The position numbers were made by a program, and so were the translations under genes. Of a stretch of 52,784 nt of DNA, positions 23,585 through 30,770 are shown one piece after another. This DNA comes from a virus, in IMG/VR virus record IMGVR_UViG_3300036760_000035, positions 1 through 52,784 of that record, one strand, 5' to 3'. The notes under the pieces were generated by a model. The model made no database searches and was not told the DNA's origin. It saw only the letters and a program-made list of their open reading frames with translations. Each line of letters begins with the position of its first letter. Position 1 is the stretch's first letter.

Positions 23585-23658
23585 CTGGGTGTATTTCAGC
23601 CTGGAAGAAGACTCGCTTTGGGAGCGAGTAGTCGTTGGTTCAAATCCAACCACCCAGA
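23585..23658 (+). tRNA. tRNA-Pro (TGG)
   Basis: Acceptor CTGGGTG pairs with CACCCAG. The anticodon stem CTCGC/GCGAG encloses loop TTTGGGA with anticodon TGG, and the T arm GTTGG/CCAAC has loop TTCAAAT. CCA is not encoded. Confidence 0.9.
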
Positions 23659-23687
23659 AAATCAAATTAACTTAAGGAGTACAGATT

Positions 23688-24515
23688 ATGGTGAGTGAAT
23701 TTAATGGAGCGGCTGCGCTCTTTAAGGCTCAGGGACTTGACAATACAATTGAGATTGCAGACTCGAATGGCGTAGTTCATAAGATTAGAGCGAACTCTAC
23801 AACTGGCGTACTGGAGTTCTACAAGGCTAACGATATTATCCAGTCTGTGGGCAGCCTTGGCAGACAGGATCTCTCTGGCATTAATATCGACGCTGCTAAC
23901 ACAGACGGCGGCATCTTTAAGGCCGGTACGTCTGCGGCAAGAGTTATCGAAGATACTGCTAACATGAAGTTCATGTCTTTCTACTTCGACAACGGCGCGG
24001 TATCCGGCGACAGCAGGGGCATCTATTTACGGCAGTACATTACCGGCGCTGGTGGCGGTGGGGATGCTGCAAGATTCTATGAGACTGTTGAGAATGTCGC
24101 TGCCGCTACAGTGAGAGGGGCTCATATCTCCCTCGATTGGGGTGCATCGGGCAGTTGTACAGGTTTGGGTGTCGCGCTTGAATGTACATTACATATACGA
24201 TCTACAGCAGGTGCCGCTGGCACCATTGCTCCGCTCAAGGTTGCCGTTAACAGCGATGCATCAACATCCGATCCTGTCGGTGCTTCACTGAGCATGATTC
24301 AGGTTGTGAACCAGGGTGACGGAACCGGGGGGCTTGATGTTGATACAGATGCCGCTTTGTTTGCCTTTTCCGGTTTTGCATCAGCATCCGGGACAGCAAA
24401 TATGGTTTCTTCGACAAGTCTTGCAGAACTTCCGGCGTCTTCGATTGGTTTCCGCGTTACTTTTGGCGGGGCCGTGTATTACATCCCGGCAGTCATTTCC
24501 ACACAGTGGAACTAA
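23688..24515 (+). CDS. Structural-looking hypothetical protein
   Basis: 275 residues behind AAGGAG. Gly/Ala/Ser-rich beta character with FYFDNGAVSGDSRGIYLRQY, followed by GAHISLDWGASGSCTGLGVALECTLHIR, a pattern seen in uncharacterised phage virion proteins. The N-terminal 50 residues look like a separate small domain. It lies outside the main structural block, among tRNA genes, so a moron or a separately expressed virion or host-interaction protein is possible. Confidence 0.65.
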   Translation: MVSEFNGAAALFKAQGLDNTIEIADSNGVVHKIRANSTTGVLEFYKANDIIQSVGSLGRQDLSGINIDAANTDGGIFKAGTSAARVIEDTANMKFMSFYFDNGAVSGDSRGIYLRQYITGAGGGGDAARFYETVENVAAATVRGAHISLDWGASGSCTGLGVALECTLHIRSTAGAAGTIAPLKVAVNSDASTSDPVGASLSMIQVVNQGDGTGGLDVDTDAALFAFSGFASASGTANMVSSTSLAELPASSIGFRVTFGGAVYYIPAVISTQWN

Positions 24516-24537
24516 ACCTTACCTTAAGGAGTAGTAA

Positions 24538-24849
24538 TTGGAACTAACAGTAGCAGATCGCCTTATGTTGATTAATCTCCTGCCAACCGCAGGAGATATA
24601 ACCACCCTTAGAATAGTAAGGGATCTACAGACTGAGTTGAGTTTCTCGGAAGAGGAACATGCAGTTCTTAAACTTAAGCAGGATGGCGACAGGATTCAAT
24701 GGGACAATTCCGCCGAGACTTTAAAAGACGTGGCCGTTGGCCCAAGGGGACATCTTCTGATAGCCGAAAGACTACAGGAAATAAGCGACAAGAAGGAGCT
24801 AACACTTACCCAGGTGGCCCTCTTTGAGAAGTTCGAAGCCTCGGCATAG
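24538..24849 (+). CDS. Conserved small hypothetical protein (TTG start)
   Basis: 103 residues; AAGGAG before the TTG. The sequence (RLMLINLLPTAGDITTLRIVRDLQTELSFSEEEH) resembles a small family found in many phages close to structural or early genes, with unknown function. A strong terminator follows at 24872. Confidence 0.7.
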   Translation: MELTVADRLMLINLLPTAGDITTLRIVRDLQTELSFSEEEHAVLKLKQDGDRIQWDNSAETLKDVAVGPRGHLLIAERLQEISDKKELTLTQVALFEKFEASA

Positions 24850-24871
24850 GCTCCAAAGGTAAAGATTCCGC

Positions 24872-24895
24872 AGAGGGGGCCGAAAGGCCCCCTCT
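24872..24895 (+). terminator. Rho-independent terminator
   Basis: 10-bp stem AGAGGGGGCC/GGCCCCCTCT with a GAAA tetraloop, followed by a T/C-rich tail. It ends the unit 23566-24849 before the main tRNA cluster. Confidence 0.85.
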
Positions 24896-24990
24896 TGCTC
24901 TTGCTTGAAGTCTCTGGGCGTGGCAGTATAGGAGTTGGGTCGAGCTTAGTAGGGGCGTTTGGGAGCGTCGCTAGAATAACTCCAGCGCAT

Positions 24991-25067
24991 CTCGGAGGGG
25001 CGGGAAAGTGACCGCGCTTGTCTCATACGCAAGATAAATGATGGAGCGTTACCATCCTTCGATACCA
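24991..25067 (+). tRNA. tRNA-Met (CAT), initiator-like
   Basis: Acceptor CTCGGAG pairs with CTTCGAT except for a C1-T72 mismatch. The D stem GCGG/CCGC is perfect, the anticodon stem CTTGT/GCAAG has loop CTCATAC (anticodon CAT), and the T stem is GATGG/CCATC. A73 and CCA are encoded. The unpaired first position recalls initiator tRNA. The T loop AGCGTTA lacks the usual TTC. Confidence 0.7.
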
Positions 25068-25074
25068 ATATCCT

Positions 25075-25150
25075 GCCTTCGTAGCTCAATTGGAAGAGCA
25101 AATCTCTTGTAAAGATTAGGTTGTAAGTTCAAGTCTTACCGGGGGCTCCA
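25075..25150 (+). tRNA. tRNA-Thr (TGT)
   Basis: Acceptor GCCTTCG/CGGGGGC (with G-T pairs), D stem GCTC/GAGC, anticodon stem AATCT/AGATT with loop CTTGTAA (TGT), T stem GTAAG/CTTAC. Encoded CCA. Confidence 0.9.
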
Positions 25151-25175
25151 CTTTTAATAAACATAGGAGAAAGAG

Positions 25176-25255
25176 ATGTCGGGGTTGCAGATATTAATGT
25201 AGACATTGATGAAGTTCTGCTCTGCATTAAGAATTACATCTTAGCTGAACAATAG
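25176..25255 (+). pseudogene. Possible frameshifted mini gene between tRNAs
   Basis: AGGAGAAAGAG precedes ATG TCG GGG, but the frame stops after eight codons. One extra G in the GGGG run would open a 26-residue acidic peptide (ADINVDIDEVLLCIKNYILAEQ) to the TAG at 25253. Either a decayed gene or a sequencing indel. Confidence 0.3.
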
Positions 25256-25327
25256 GAGTATCGTTCAACGGAAGGGCCTTCGTCTTATATACGAATGATG
25301 TAGGTTCGACTCCTACTGCTCCTACCA
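25254..25327 (+). tRNA. tRNA-Ile (TAT)
   Basis: Acceptor AGGAGTA/TGCTCCT, D stem GTTC/GGGC, anticodon stem TTCGT/ACGAA with loop CTTATAT (anticodon TAT, codon ATA), T stem GTAGG/CCTAC. Encoded CCA. A tRNA for the rare ATA codon fits the AT-leaning phage. Confidence 0.88.
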
Positions 25328-25331
25328 AACG

Positions 25332-25403
25332 CGACGATTAGCTCAGTGAAAGAGCGCTCCAGTGCGAGAGATGACAGGGGTTTGATTCCCCTATCGCCGC
25401 CCA
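25332..25403 (+). tRNA. tRNA-like gene with shortened anticodon arm
   Basis: Acceptor CGACGAT/ATCGCCG (one A-C mismatch), D arm GCTC...GAGC and T arm AGGGG/CCCCT with loop TTTGATT are normal, and CCA is encoded. Only 20 bases lie between D and T arms, allowing just a CTC/GAG stem around CAGTGCGA. The anticodon cannot be assigned (GCG or TGC possible). Confidence 0.55.
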
Positions 25404-25404
25404 T

Positions 25405-25478
25405 TCCCCGTTCGTCTAACGGAAGGACATTAGATTTTGGCTCTAAGAATCGGGGTTCGAATCCTCGATGGGGAACCA
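25405..25478 (+). tRNA. tRNA-Gln (TTG)
   Basis: Acceptor TCCCCGT/ATGGGGA, anticodon stem TTAGA/TCTAA with loop TTTTGGC (TTG), T stem CGGGG/CCTCG. Encoded A73 and CCA. Confidence 0.9.
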
Positions 25479-25491
25479 ATGATATTATCAC

Positions 25492-25568
25492 GGCCCGTTA
25501 GCTCAGTTGGATAGAGCGAATCACTTCTAACGATTAGGTCGGGAGTTCGAGTCTCTCACGGGCTGCCA
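25492..25568 (+). tRNA. tRNA-Arg (TCT)
   Basis: Acceptor GGCCCGT/ACGGGCT, D stem GCTC/GAGC, anticodon arm AATCA/CGATT (one A-C mismatch at the loop edge) with loop CTTCTAA (TCT), T stem GGGAG/CTCTC. Encoded G73 and CCA. Confidence 0.88.
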
Positions 25569-25582
25569 AAGAAAGAAATAGA

Positions 25583-26122
25583 ATGAAAGATAAAGATGAA
25601 TATTACTTCGGAGTTGCTGAGGCAATCAGTAAAGGATCTACATGTCCTCGCTTGCAAGTCGGGTGTGTTCTCGTGTCCCAGGACAGAATCAAATCAACTG
25701 GCTATAATGGAGCGATTGCTGGTAAGCCGCATTGTGAAGATGTTGGATGTTTTATTGTCAGAGATCATTGTGTTCGAGCAATACATGCAGAAAGAAATGT
25801 CTTAGACTACGCAGCCTGGGACATCCATATTGGTGATGTTCTTTATTGTACGCATAAGCCATGCGACTCATGTGCTGCCAGTATTCCAGAGATTCTTACT
25901 GTAAAGTATAAGAATGAATATCCTATTAGGGCACTTAATGCTTCCAGTGAAAATCTGGAAGATTCCAACAGGGATCGTGATGTAACGGCTAGCCTGTCTG
26001 CCTTTCCCTCTGATCCCTCCAACTGTTTACATATGAGCCTGGCAAACTATGTGGATATTCAAAATCGTATATTTATTTCGTGCATTAATTGTAAAAGGGT
26101 AATTATGGAATTGCTAGCGTAG
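25583..26122 (+). CDS. Deoxycytidylate (dCMP) deaminase
   Basis: 179 residues. The zinc-dependent deaminase core has H68-A-E70 and P93-C94-D-S-C97, with CPRLQVGCVLV and GYNGAIAG upstream as in dCMP deaminases. It converts dCMP to dUMP, feeding ThyX. The C-terminal 55 residues after the core are unusual and carry a CINCKR pair. The coding frame ends ten bases inside the tRNA-Leu gene that follows. RBS is weak (AAAGAAAG). Confidence 0.88.
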   Translation: MKDKDEYYFGVAEAISKGSTCPRLQVGCVLVSQDRIKSTGYNGAIAGKPHCEDVGCFIVRDHCVRAIHAERNVLDYAAWDIHIGDVLYCTHKPCDSCAASIPEILTVKYKNEYPIRALNASSENLEDSNRDRDVTASLSAFPSDPSNCLHMSLANYVDIQNRIFISCINCKRVIMELLA

Positions 26123-26188
26123 GCCAACGGCAGAGTCAACAGACTTAAAATCTGTATAGTGAGAGTTCGAGTCTCTCCGCTAGCACCA
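26113..26188 (+). tRNA. tRNA-Leu (TAA) with short variable arm
   Basis: Acceptor GCTAGCG/CGCTAGC, anticodon stem ACAGA/TCTGT with loop CTTAAAA (TAA), T stem GAGAG/CTCTC, A73 and CCA encoded. The variable region is only five bases, whereas bacterial leucine tRNAs normally carry a long arm. Confidence 0.8.
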
Positions 26189-26194
26189 TATAAT

Positions 26195-26267
26195 GGAACT
26201 GTAGACCAACGGTAGAGTCATGCGCTTTAGAAGCGTATCAGTGAAAGTTCGAATCTTTCCAGTTCCA
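26195..26267 (+). tRNA. tRNA-Leu (TAG) with short variable arm
   Basis: Acceptor GGAACTG/CAGTTCC, anticodon stem TGCGC/GCGTA with loop TTTAGAA (TAG), T stem GAAAG/CTTTC, A73, no encoded CCA. The variable region is about five bases. Confidence 0.8.
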
Positions 26268-26273
26268 CAAGTC

Positions 26274-26349
26274 AGACTCGTAAGCCAACGGCAGAGCAAT
26301 CCGATTCAAAGTCGGATGGATTTGGGTTCGAATCCCAACGAGTCTACCA
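26274..26349 (+). tRNA. tRNA-Leu (CAA) with short variable arm
   Basis: Acceptor AGACTCG/CGAGTCT, anticodon stem TCCGA/TCGGA with loop TTCAAAG (CAA), T stem TTGGG/CCCAA, A73 and CCA encoded. The variable region is about five bases; the D arm GCCAACGGCAGAG is shared with the TAA gene. Confidence 0.8.
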
Positions 26350-26370
26350 ACTATAAAAAGGAATAACCAA

Positions 26371-26460
26371 TTGCTTGACAGTACTTACAGAGAAGTATTC
26401 ACGGAGCGACCGGCTCCCCTAAATTTGCCTCTTGTGTGTTACATCTCATATAATGCGTAG
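26371..26460 (+). CDS. Possible 29-residue peptide (TTG start)
   Basis: TTG at 26371 with AAGGA eight bases upstream; ends TAG at 26460, overlapping the start of the next gene by eight bases. The peptide (STYREVFTERPAPLNLPLVC) has no known family. TTGACA at 26375-26380 might instead be a -35 box. Confidence 0.4.
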   Translation: MLDSTYREVFTERPAPLNLPLVCYISYNA

Positions 26461-26677
26461 AAAGAAGTGTTATATTTGTAACATAGAAGACGCCATACTT
26501 CCTGATGTAAAGATGGAAGGATTCTGGGGGAATAATCGAACGGCAGATCATAGAATAAACAGGGTGTGTCTTAGATGCCACTACGCTAGAATCGCTGATG
26601 ATGTGTATGAAACGCTTCTATGCTTTCATGGAACAGAAACAGGCTTATGCCGTATTTGCCATCCAGATACATTATAG
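26453..26677 (+). CDS. Small zinc-finger / HNH-like Cys protein
   Basis: 74 residues from the ATG at 26453. Three Cys pairs (CYICNIED, CLRCHYAR, CRICH) plus TADHRINR between them give the look of a degenerate HNH or zinc-finger protein. The catalytic His set is incomplete, so nuclease activity is doubtful. It stands between the tRNAs and the reductase gene. Confidence 0.6.
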   Translation: MRRKKCYICNIEDAILPDVKMEGFWGNNRTADHRINRVCLRCHYARIADDVYETLLCFHGTETGLCRICHPDTL

Positions 26678-26743
26678 CAATTAGATTGCTATTGTCAGTC
26701 GAAATTTCAATATCGACAGGTGATAAAATAGATGATTACCATG

Positions 26744-26770
26744 TTGCAAACGCAAGGTTGTAACTTGCAA
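26744..26770 (+). promoter_or_regulatory. GCAA/TTGC motif upstream of ribonucleotide reductase
   Basis: TTGCAAACGCAAGGTTG followed by TAACTTGCAA; GCAAG and CTTGC can pair. Closely similar to the minus-strand reading at 20152-20178. May be an operator or leader hairpin for the reductase gene. Confidence 0.4.
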
Positions 26771-26790
26771 TATCTTAGATGGAGTTGTAA

Positions 26791-29034
26791 ATGACCTTAA
26801 CTGAAAATGGCAGACTTGTAATGGAGAGAAGAATTTCTCCAAGGGATGCAGATGGCAATCCCACAGAGACACCAGAAGAAACATTTGAAAGAGTTGCCAG
26901 CGCGGTTGCCGCTGGCGATCTTATGTTCGGAAGCACACCGGAGCAGTTAAAGAAAATACATGATAAGTTTTACAGACTGTTATCCAGCCTGGACTTTCTT
27001 CCTAATTCCCCAACGTTAGTAAATGCAGGTAGAGAGATTGGGCAGCTATCAGCCTGTTTTGTTATCCCGGTTGAAGATTCAATGGAGGATATTTTTAATG
27101 CTGTCAAGAACGCTGCGCTTATACATAAAACCGGGGGAGGCACCGGCTTTTCATTCTCCAAACTACGAGCAGAAGGTAGCAGAGTTGATAAGACAAACGG
27201 AATCGCAAGCGGGCCTGTGTCCTTTATGCAGGTATTCGATAAGGCAACTGAGGTTATCAAGCAAGGGGGGGTTAGACGTGGAGCTAACATGGGAATCTTG
27301 CGAATCGACCACCCCGATATCAGATCATTCATTCGAGTTAAAGACGATCTAAAGACCCTTACAAACTTTAATATCTCTGTTGCTGTTACTGACGCATTTA
27401 TGGATGCTCTCGATAAGAATGCTAGATATAATCTTATTGATCCTAAGACGCAAGAAGCGACGGGATCTCTTAATGCAAATGAAGTCTGGCAAGAGATTAT
27501 TCAATCTGCATGGAAAACCGGTGATCCGGGACTTGTCTTCATTGACAGGATTAATGCAAGTAGGGCGAACCCGGTACCATCGCTTGGCCCGATTGAAGCT
27601 ACAAATCCCTGTGGCGAGCAGCCACTGTATCCATATGATTCCTGTAATCTTGGAAGTATCAACTTGTCTAACTTTGTTGAAGAACAAAACGGACGGCCAG
27701 TACTTGACGGCGGCAGGCTGATGGAGACAGTAGAAGATGCTGTGCATTTTCTTGATAATGTGATTGAAATAAATAAGTATCCATTACCAGAGATTGACAA
27801 AGTTTCTAAGGCAATCAGGCGAATTGGCCTTGGGGTTATGGGGTTCGCAGATATGCTTATCAAGCTTAAGATAAGATATGGGAGTAACGATTCTCTTGAA
27901 GTGGCAGAGAATATTGCTAAGATAATTGCAAATACTGCCGACCAGAAATCTACCCAACTTGCATTTGCAAGAGGGGCATTCCCACTATATCCGGTATCTA
28001 TTTACAAGGATACTCCAATAAGAAACTCAACAAGAACAACCATAGCCCCCACTGGAACCATCTCTATTATCGCTGGGTGTTCTTCTGGTATTGAGCCTGT
28101 GTATGCATTTAACTTGATAAGAAGTCATTATCTTGATAAAGATGATCCTTCCAAGCGCCATGAAATGGAAGAATGGCATCCGTTATATGAAGCATGGCGC
28201 CTTGCTCATCCAAATCTCCCCCGCCCAGACTATCTTGTTGAAGCAAAGGACATCTCTGTTTCGGAACATGTTGCGATGCAGGCTGCGTGGCAGCGACAGG
28301 TTGATAACTGTGTGTCTAAGACGATCAATCTTCCTAACAGTGCAGATTATGAATTAGTTGATTTGGCTTACAGAGAAGCCTGGGGGATGGGATGTAATGG
28401 AATCACCATCTATAGAGATGGTTGTAGGGATAATCAAGTATTAAGAGAGGAACCAAAAGATGAACAGTCTACCATATCACATAAAAGCCACAACGAAGAA
28501 GTGGTATTGCCAGACCAGCCTGAGCAAGAAGGAGTGGGCGAACCTACTCCCCTCGACACACTTACCAAAAACAGAAGAGTTTCCATTAGCGATACAAGAC
28601 CTGGTATCATCCATAAATTCCGAATTGGAGATTTTAAGGCGTACATTATTGTTGGAATTTCAGATACTGGATCCCCGCGTGAAGTCTTTATCATTGGAAG
28701 TAAAATCGGAAGCACAACGAGGGGGTACCTTGACTCTATCGGTACCCTCATATCAACAGCCCTCCGCAACGGTATCCCTGTCGAGGCCGTTGTCCAGAAG
28801 CTTATCGGAACTAAATTCGAACCCTCTGGCTTCACTGGGGATGGAGCTATTCCCGTTGCGAGCAGCATTCTTGATTATGTTGGCTTATGGCTTAGGAGCA
28901 AATTTTCCCAACCAGACACTGATAAAGTATTTAAGACAGTGCATGGTGACTTATGCCCTGAATGTGACGCCGGACTTTACTACGGAGAGGGCTGTTTAAC
29001 ATGCGTGTCTTGCGGATACTCGAAGTGTGGCTAA
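26791..29034 (+). CDS. nrdJ: Class II (B12-dependent) ribonucleotide reductase
   Basis: 747 residues. Redox Cys C89 (QLSACFV), the active-site loop N272-P-C274-G-E276, HKTGGGTGFSFS, VRRGANMGIL, APTGTISIIAGCSSG and a late EAWGMGCNGITIYR are typical of NrdJ. It ends with a Cys-rich tail (CPECDAGLY...CVSCGYSKC) that recycles the active-site disulfide or binds zinc. Adenosylcobalamin generates the radical, so no small subunit or activase is needed and none is present. The host or environment must supply B12. No cobalamin riboswitch was recognised upstream. Confidence 0.92.
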   Translation: MTLTENGRLVMERRISPRDADGNPTETPEETFERVASAVAAGDLMFGSTPEQLKKIHDKFYRLLSSLDFLPNSPTLVNAGREIGQLSACFVIPVEDSMEDIFNAVKNAALIHKTGGGTGFSFSKLRAEGSRVDKTNGIASGPVSFMQVFDKATEVIKQGGVRRGANMGILRIDHPDIRSFIRVKDDLKTLTNFNISVAVTDAFMDALDKNARYNLIDPKTQEATGSLNANEVWQEIIQSAWKTGDPGLVFIDRINASRANPVPSLGPIEATNPCGEQPLYPYDSCNLGSINLSNFVEEQNGRPVLDGGRLMETVEDAVHFLDNVIEINKYPLPEIDKVSKAIRRIGLGVMGFADMLIKLKIRYGSNDSLEVAENIAKIIANTADQKSTQLAFARGAFPLYPVSIYKDTPIRNSTRTTIAPTGTISIIAGCSSGIEPVYAFNLIRSHYLDKDDPSKRHEMEEWHPLYEAWRLAHPNLPRPDYLVEAKDISVSEHVAMQAAWQRQVDNCVSKTINLPNSADYELVDLAYREAWGMGCNGITIYRDGCRDNQVLREEPKDEQSTISHKSHNEEVVLPDQPEQEGVGEPTPLDTLTKNRRVSISDTRPGIIHKFRIGDFKAYIIVGISDTGSPREVFIIGSKIGSTTRGYLDSIGTLISTALRNGIPVEAVVQKLIGTKFEPSGFTGDGAIPVASSILDYVGLWLRSKFSQPDTDKVFKTVHGDLCPECDAGLYYGEGCLTCVSCGYSKCG

Positions 29035-29049
29035 AGAAAGGACTTATTT

Positions 29050-29382
29050 ATGTCAAAGCGCCCAGCGTATAGATCTCCGAAAGACCTGTGTAGGGCATAT
29101 GCCAACATGGCTGAATCTTTTTTGTCTAATCAACAGAGTATCTCTGGTTTACCGAAGAGGTTCAGTGGCTTTGCAACACCGTTATTTGGTGATTACATTA
29201 TGGTCTGGCAATACAATAGCAATAAGTTGATTGGATGTACAATTCTTCATAAGAACAATGCCGTTAATCTTGCAAAGAAATTGTTGGATGCAGTAACTTC
29301 TTATGATTACCTACTTGCATCACAACAAGTTACTGCTAAGCTAGAGGAATCTGCCGATGACGAATCTATCGAACCAGGGTAG
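29050..29382 (+). CDS. Hypothetical protein
   Basis: 110 residues, AAAGGA upstream. Contains FGDYIMVWQYNSNKLIG, then a helical segment (NAVNLAKKLLDAVTSYDYLL) and an acidic tail. It overlaps the helicase start by 26 bases, so the two are co-translated. No family is recognised; a helicase partner is possible. Confidence 0.65.
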   Translation: MSKRPAYRSPKDLCRAYANMAESFLSNQQSISGLPKRFSGFATPLFGDYIMVWQYNSNKLIGCTILHKNNAVNLAKKLLDAVTSYDYLLASQQVTAKLEESADDESIEPG

Positions 29383-30763
29383 TTCTCTATCACCGGCAAA
29401 CGCAGAGGCAGAGCGTCACATAATCGGGGCGCTCGTTCTGTCTCCAGATGAAATATCATTAGCAATGACTAAAATAAACAGGGAGGATTTCTATTACAAG
29501 CCTTACAGTTATATCTTTGATGCACTCTGTCAATTATCGGTTGACGGAAAACCAATTACACCAGATACAATTGCAAATGTACTCTCGGGAAAGCGCCAGG
29601 TTGCGAGCACGGAATCGCTGCTCGAAATGGTGGGAGGCGCTGGAGGAATCATTGATACGCTTACCGGCGTCAGCGCTGGAGAACTTGACTTCTGGATTGC
29701 GGAAGTAAAATCTAAGTCATCTTCTAGAGATCTTCTCAGATTACTTGATTCATCTCGTATTGAACTCCTGAAAGGCGATATCGACGTTGACAACCTGAGA
29801 TCTAAGATAGAAGAACGGCTTATAGCATCCACCGGCACTAAATCGTCCAGTGTATCTATGGAAGTAGCATGTGATGAATTAACAGAAAGGCTGAACAAGT
29901 ATTTTGACAACCCGGATTCAATTCCTGGACTCACTACCGGGTGGCCTAAATTTGATAAAACGATCGATGGATTCCAAGCTGGAAATGTGTCCATTGTGTA
30001 TGCGCCGTCTTCCCGCTACAAGTCTCTATTTGTTGCTAACCTTGGAATGTTATTTGCTAAACAAGGGGTGCCCGGTTTGTGGTTCACTACTGAGATGCCG
30101 CGTGTACAGGTTATGGAACGGCTACTTCAAATTGAATCACAGCTTAATATCAAATGGCTGAGGCGGGACAAGAAGCTTTTTGAATATCGAGAAGATCTTT
30201 TGGTTGCTAAGCGCAGAATCGTACAATATCCGATCTACTTTTGCGATACGTCACACCTTGATGTCGCAGACCTTCGAGCCGAGGTTAATCGTCACAAAAG
30301 GTGGCACAATATTGATTACATTATCATTGATCTTGTAGATCACGTTTCATCCAGCAGCTTCAAAGATGAGATGGTCAATAATCAGCGTGTGGTTATGAGT
30401 TCAATGAAGGCTATCGCAAAAGACTTCGATATTCATGTAGTCCTCGTCTCGCACACGGCCAAAGATCGAGGCGCTCCAGCGCAAGCCGACCTGAATGTTG
30501 AAGAGATGATTGGCTCAGCATCTAAATTTCAGGATGTTGATTGTGCCATTTCGGTTATGCCAGTGAAATTCAACATGGATGGCAGGCTTGTCGGCCTGGA
30601 GAGAGATGAAATCCTTAACAGAATTTCAGATACTGGAACTTTGCAGATGCTTATATCTGTAACCAAGAATAGGCACGGAGAGCTGATACGATATGCAATG
30701 AAGTTGGACTGGAATAGGGGTGGTATATTTGAACCAATAGTTGAACAAAGACTATTTGCTTGA
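29357..30763 (+). CDS. DnaB-type replicative helicase with degenerate Walker A
   Basis: 468 residues. The N-terminal DnaB domain (AEAERHIIGALVLSPDEI..., about 15-105) is followed by a RecA-like core. GWPKFDKTIDGFQAGNVSIVYAP leads to Walker A, which reads APSSRYKS (216-223) and has lost both usual glycines but keeps Lys222-Ser223. Walker B appears as DYIIIDLVDHV, and LVSHTAKDRG follows. It should unwind the phage fork and cooperate with the primase-polymerase at 15331. Confidence 0.85.
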   Translation: MTNLSNQGSSLSPANAEAERHIIGALVLSPDEISLAMTKINREDFYYKPYSYIFDALCQLSVDGKPITPDTIANVLSGKRQVASTESLLEMVGGAGGIIDTLTGVSAGELDFWIAEVKSKSSSRDLLRLLDSSRIELLKGDIDVDNLRSKIEERLIASTGTKSSSVSMEVACDELTERLNKYFDNPDSIPGLTTGWPKFDKTIDGFQAGNVSIVYAPSSRYKSLFVANLGMLFAKQGVPGLWFTTEMPRVQVMERLLQIESQLNIKWLRRDKKLFEYREDLLVAKRRIVQYPIYFCDTSHLDVADLRAEVNRHKRWHNIDYIIIDLVDHVSSSSFKDEMVNNQRVVMSSMKAIAKDFDIHVVLVSHTAKDRGAPAQADLNVEEMIGSASKFQDVDCAISVMPVKFNMDGRLVGLERDEILNRISDTGTLQMLISVTKNRHGELIRYAMKLDWNRGGIFEPIVEQRLFA

Positions 30764-30770
30764 AGATAAT

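Noticed and set aside
24944-24998. GGAGTTG and TAACTCC pair at tRNA-like distance just before the tRNA-Met gene
   Set aside because: Only about 39 bases lie between the arms and no D, anticodon or T arms can be formed; treated as a chance stem or spacer.
26113-26349. Possible stop-codon reassignment because tRNAs carry TAA and TAG anticodons
   Set aside because: Those anticodons read UUA and CUA (Leu), not stops. Genes end normally at TAA, TAG and TGA, and no in-frame stops interrupt recognised proteins.
26375-26402. TTGACA as the -35 of a promoter
   Set aside because: The following -10 candidate (TATTCA) has a spacing of only 15, and the stretch is better read as a small gene with an RBS; left undecided.
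26741-26795. Frame with QGCNL before the reductase, resembling a radical-SAM motif
   Set aside because: Only 17 codons long and lacking the following Cys pair; explained better by the repeated GCAA/TTGC nucleotide motif.
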